Assembly (NCBI GenBank): GCA_029706075.1
Contig: JAINUG010000055.1
Location: 3,629,885 to 3,693,884, forward strand
Reading direction: 5' to 3'
Origin: Aldrovandia affinis
Lineage: Eukaryota > Chordata > Actinopteri > Notacanthiformes > Halosauridae
Length of the DNA: 64,000 nt
In this document: piece after piece, positions 61,695 through 64,000 of the stretch
How the letters are laid out: each line of letters starts with the position of its first letter
Position numbering within the stretch: position 1 is the stretch's first letter
The notes under the pieces: generated by a model
The model's input: only the letters and a program-made list of their open reading frames with translations
The model's database searches: none
Told to the model about the DNA's origin: nothing
Translations under genes and position numbers: made by a program

Positions 61695-61855
61695 TATCCT
61701 AGCTTTTCTTTTTTTTCCACTTGAATGTTGTAAGGCAAAATGTGTAAATAAAGCTGGAAAAAGATGGATTATATTATGTACTTTCATTTCAGGCTGTAAG
61801 ACAAAAAAAAGTGACTATTTCAAAAGGGTATGATGACTTTCTATAGACACTGTAT
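61695..61855. mobile_element. Tc1 right-end fragment of another family
   Basis: The stretch ending gactttctatagacactgta resembles the outer end of a common fish Tc1 family (pattern ...tttctgaaggcactgta). It adjoins the element at 60725-61694, which may have inserted into it. Confidence 0.5.
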
Positions 61856-61860
61856 ATATA

Positions 61861-62312
61861 TTGTGGCATCCCAAGGGGCAGCATGGGGAAATGGCTGCCT
61901 GCCTCTTTAACTCTTCTGAGCCACTAGAGCCAAGAGGACAACAGCTACCAGCAGCCTGCAGTCCCACACCTGATTACCACCTGAAACAAGTGAAGCAATT
62001 GGGACTTCTGGCAGCTGAAGCTGGGGGAAATAAAAGACACACCGTTTCCCCAAACCGTTTGTGTAGCAACTGTGGACTGTATGAGGACCTGGCTTGGATT
62101 AACGACTTGGATTACATCCGAAGACAACGACAGAAGGATTGTGGACTATGTGTTTGGTTTCCCGGATTACCCCATCCTTTTTTGTGTTTTTGTAAAGAAC
62201 TCCATATAATAAAATTAGTGTTTTGTTTGGAATACTGCCTCCTCTGGATTCTTAAAGTGCTTACACTCTCTGAAAAGGTCCTTGAGTGTCCCCATCCCCA
62301 GTGGCACTACAA
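61861..62312 (+). mobile_element. Solo LTR related to the coiled-coil element
   Basis: Starts tgtggcatcccaaggggcag and ends cagtggcactaca. It is collinear with the LTRs at 31577 and 34810: gaaatggctgcctgcctc, the ggattacatcc / ggattgtggac part, and the final actgcctcctctggattctt and gagtgtcccc. It is more distant in sequence than the two LTRs of the full element are from each other. TA-repeat flanks. Fossil. Confidence 0.78.
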
Positions 62313-62693
62313 TATATACTGTTCCTGTGGTTTCGCCTGCAAATGTTAGATTCAAATTACATTTGGTGTATATTAAAACAGAAAAGTGTATCATAACTGC
62401 TTTCAGGGTTTCTAATTGAAAATAATGGTTGTAACTTTTGGTAGGCCCCAGAGTCAGTATTTATTAGATCACTCTATTTATGCTAGTGACAGCCCTGCAC
62501 TTGAATGTCAAGTATTTATATTCTGTATATAGATGGAGAAATGTTTAAAGTTAATGAGCGGTACAAGAATAAGTAGCACAACACAATACAGGCAGATTGG
62601 GTGAGTCGGCCTCTCTTGAGTATACATCTCTGTGTATGTATAAGTACTGCTGTGTTGTACTGTTTATTTTTTAACTGAAACCATTGTATGGAC
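62313..62693. other. Unassigned non-coding stretch
   Basis: No coding or repeat structure assigned. Confidence 0.4.
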
Positions 62694-63225
62694 TGGTAAC
62701 TGCCAAAATAAAGGAAACATCAGCATAAAGTGTCTTAATAGGGCTGCCAGGAGCTGCCAAAACAGTTTCAATGTGACTTGTCATAGAGTCTACAAGTGTC
62801 TGGAACTCTTGGAGGGATACAACACCACAAAAAATGTAATAGTTTGGTAATTTGTTGATGGTGGTGGAAAACAGAATCCAGAATCTCCAGAATCCGCTCC
62901 AGAATCTCTCTTATGTGTTCAATTATTTTGAGCTTTGGTGACAGATGGTCATGGAATATGTTTTACATCATTTTCATGCTCATCAAATCATTCAGTGACC
63001 ACCCGTGCCTTGTGGATGGGAGCGTTGTCATCCTGGAAAAGACCACTCCCAATAGGATAGAAATGCTACACCATAGGATGGTGATCATTCAGAATGGGTT
63101 TATATTTATTGGCATTTACCTTGCCCTCTAAGGGGTTAAGTGGACATGAACCATGCCAGGAAAATGCACCTCACACCGTAAGAGATCCGCCAGAACCCTT
63201 CAATTACTCGTATTCCTTTATATGT
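62694..63225 (-). mobile_element. Tc1/mariner element (family T1, copy E)
   Basis: Left end ggtaactgccaaaataaagg intact. Inside is antisense transposase sequence of the C-terminal half (tgttgatggtggtggaaaac, tcatgctcatcaaatcattc, ccatgccaggaaaatgcacc). The right end is worn (actcgtattcctttatatgt). It keeps more of the transposase than copies A and D, though it is not readable as one frame. Confidence 0.82.
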
Positions 63226-63855
63226 ACTGTGGCATTCTTGGCCTGGTATCTTGAAAAAATACATTTAATCTCAATGGGACTTCCTGGTTACATAAAGGAT
63301 ACATACTTTTTTTTTTTTTTTAAGAGTCAGTTTGTGTGGAGGCACAGTGGTGGACAACCATCCATGCCACTTGGACCCCTGCGATTATACATGAACACTT
63401 TCAGAACTGAAAGGGGTCCTGAGAGGAAATTGCTGTGAAAAACTCTTCTCTGACATTATGGCAATTCTGACCGTTTAAAGGGCCCAGTTCTAAAAAAAAA
63501 AACGATCCAGGCACACGCATTACTTTGCCGCCCTTTCTAACAATTAAAGGGCTTTGATAGCACCATTACTTTACTGGGAATTCTACACTTAAAAAAAATG
63601 TTTTTTCCTGTAGAACATTATCATTTATGATATGCAGTTTCCCTTGTTTCCATATGAAATGCATTATGGGGCTAGATGATAGCTAGCCCCATAATTTACT
63701 TCCAGTAAAATGTCTTTTTTTTAAGGAATGTGCACATCTCCCTCTGTAACTCACAATCCCTTCAAGGCAGAGACAAGCTGGAAATTAAATTCACACCACT
63801 TTCAAGGGCCAGATTGTCTGAAGTATATATTTGGGGAAAAAAATGAATGAAACAA
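63226..63855. other. Unassigned non-coding stretch
   Basis: Poly-T at 63307-63322 and poly-A near 63494. gggctagatgatagctagcccc at about 63670-63692 is a perfect short palindrome. No coding signal. Confidence 0.4.
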
Positions 63856-64000
63856 TGACAGGGAGATTGGACCCAAGTGCAGAGATGAGTCAGGAAGCAG
63901 GAATCCAAAACAATCACATGGTTTAATAAAATAATAAAGGGATTGAACAGAGAGAAACACTAACTCATAAAAAGTACAAACAAACACTGAGAACATAAAC
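63856..64000 (-). mobile_element. Possible LTR end running out of the window
   Basis: Beginning with gacagggagattggacccaa, the sequence resembles (on the minus strand) the 3' part of a Gypsy-type LTR with tccaatctccctgtca at its end. The partner LTR and the element body would lie beyond 64000. Tentative; fossil. Confidence 0.3.

Overview
The window looks like intergenic DNA from a ray-finned (teleost-type) fish. The evidence is the repeat fauna: several Tc1/mariner families with fish-type terminal repeats, L2 and L1/Tx1 LINEs, many tRNA-derived SINEs carrying the common fish L2-like tail, a 5S-rRNA-derived SINE, hAT-type MITEs, and long CA, GA and TA microsatellites. I found no convincing host protein-coding exon, no true tRNA or rRNA gene and no CRISPR. 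Nearly every ORF is an antisense microsatellite reading, a transposon remnant or chance.

Layout. 0-8 kb: head-to-head L2 and L1 pieces, a SINE, an approximately 430-bp block repeated near 38.2 kb, a deleted Tc1 copy, a long near-perfect hairpin, a 30-bp minisatellite and a 5S-derived SINE with three tandem 5S-like heads. 8-16 kb: an L1 fragment split by a Tc1 element, a Tc1 copy holding a hAT MITE, a solo LTR with a 4-bp target duplication, and a long decayed L2 with a SINE behind it. 17-30 kb: a nearly whole Tc1, hAT MITEs with 8-bp duplications, a large CA-rich array, and a nested stack in which one Tc1 copy holds both a hAT MITE and a Ty3/Gypsy fossil. 30-36 kb: a cluster of related LTRs around the most striking object, a complete-looking LTR element (31577-35414) whose only long ORF, about 857 codons, encodes a coiled-coil protein rather than gag-pol. 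36-50 kb: L2, Tc1, MITE and SINE copies, including one SINE with a perfect 15-bp duplication, separated by unique DNA. 50-64 kb: an intron-containing IS630-like transposase relic, a GA array, two more Tc1 elements with recognisable transposases, another solo LTR and a truncated Tc1.

Nothing here forms an operon or host pathway. The relations are between mobile elements. Autonomous Tc1 families elsewhere would supply transposase to the deleted copies, LINEs would copy the SINEs that share their tails, and the coiled-coil LTR family, which lacks visible reverse transcriptase and integrase, would need proteins from another LTR element. The main candidate for something undescribed is that LTR family, with one full copy and five solo or partial relatives in 64 kb.
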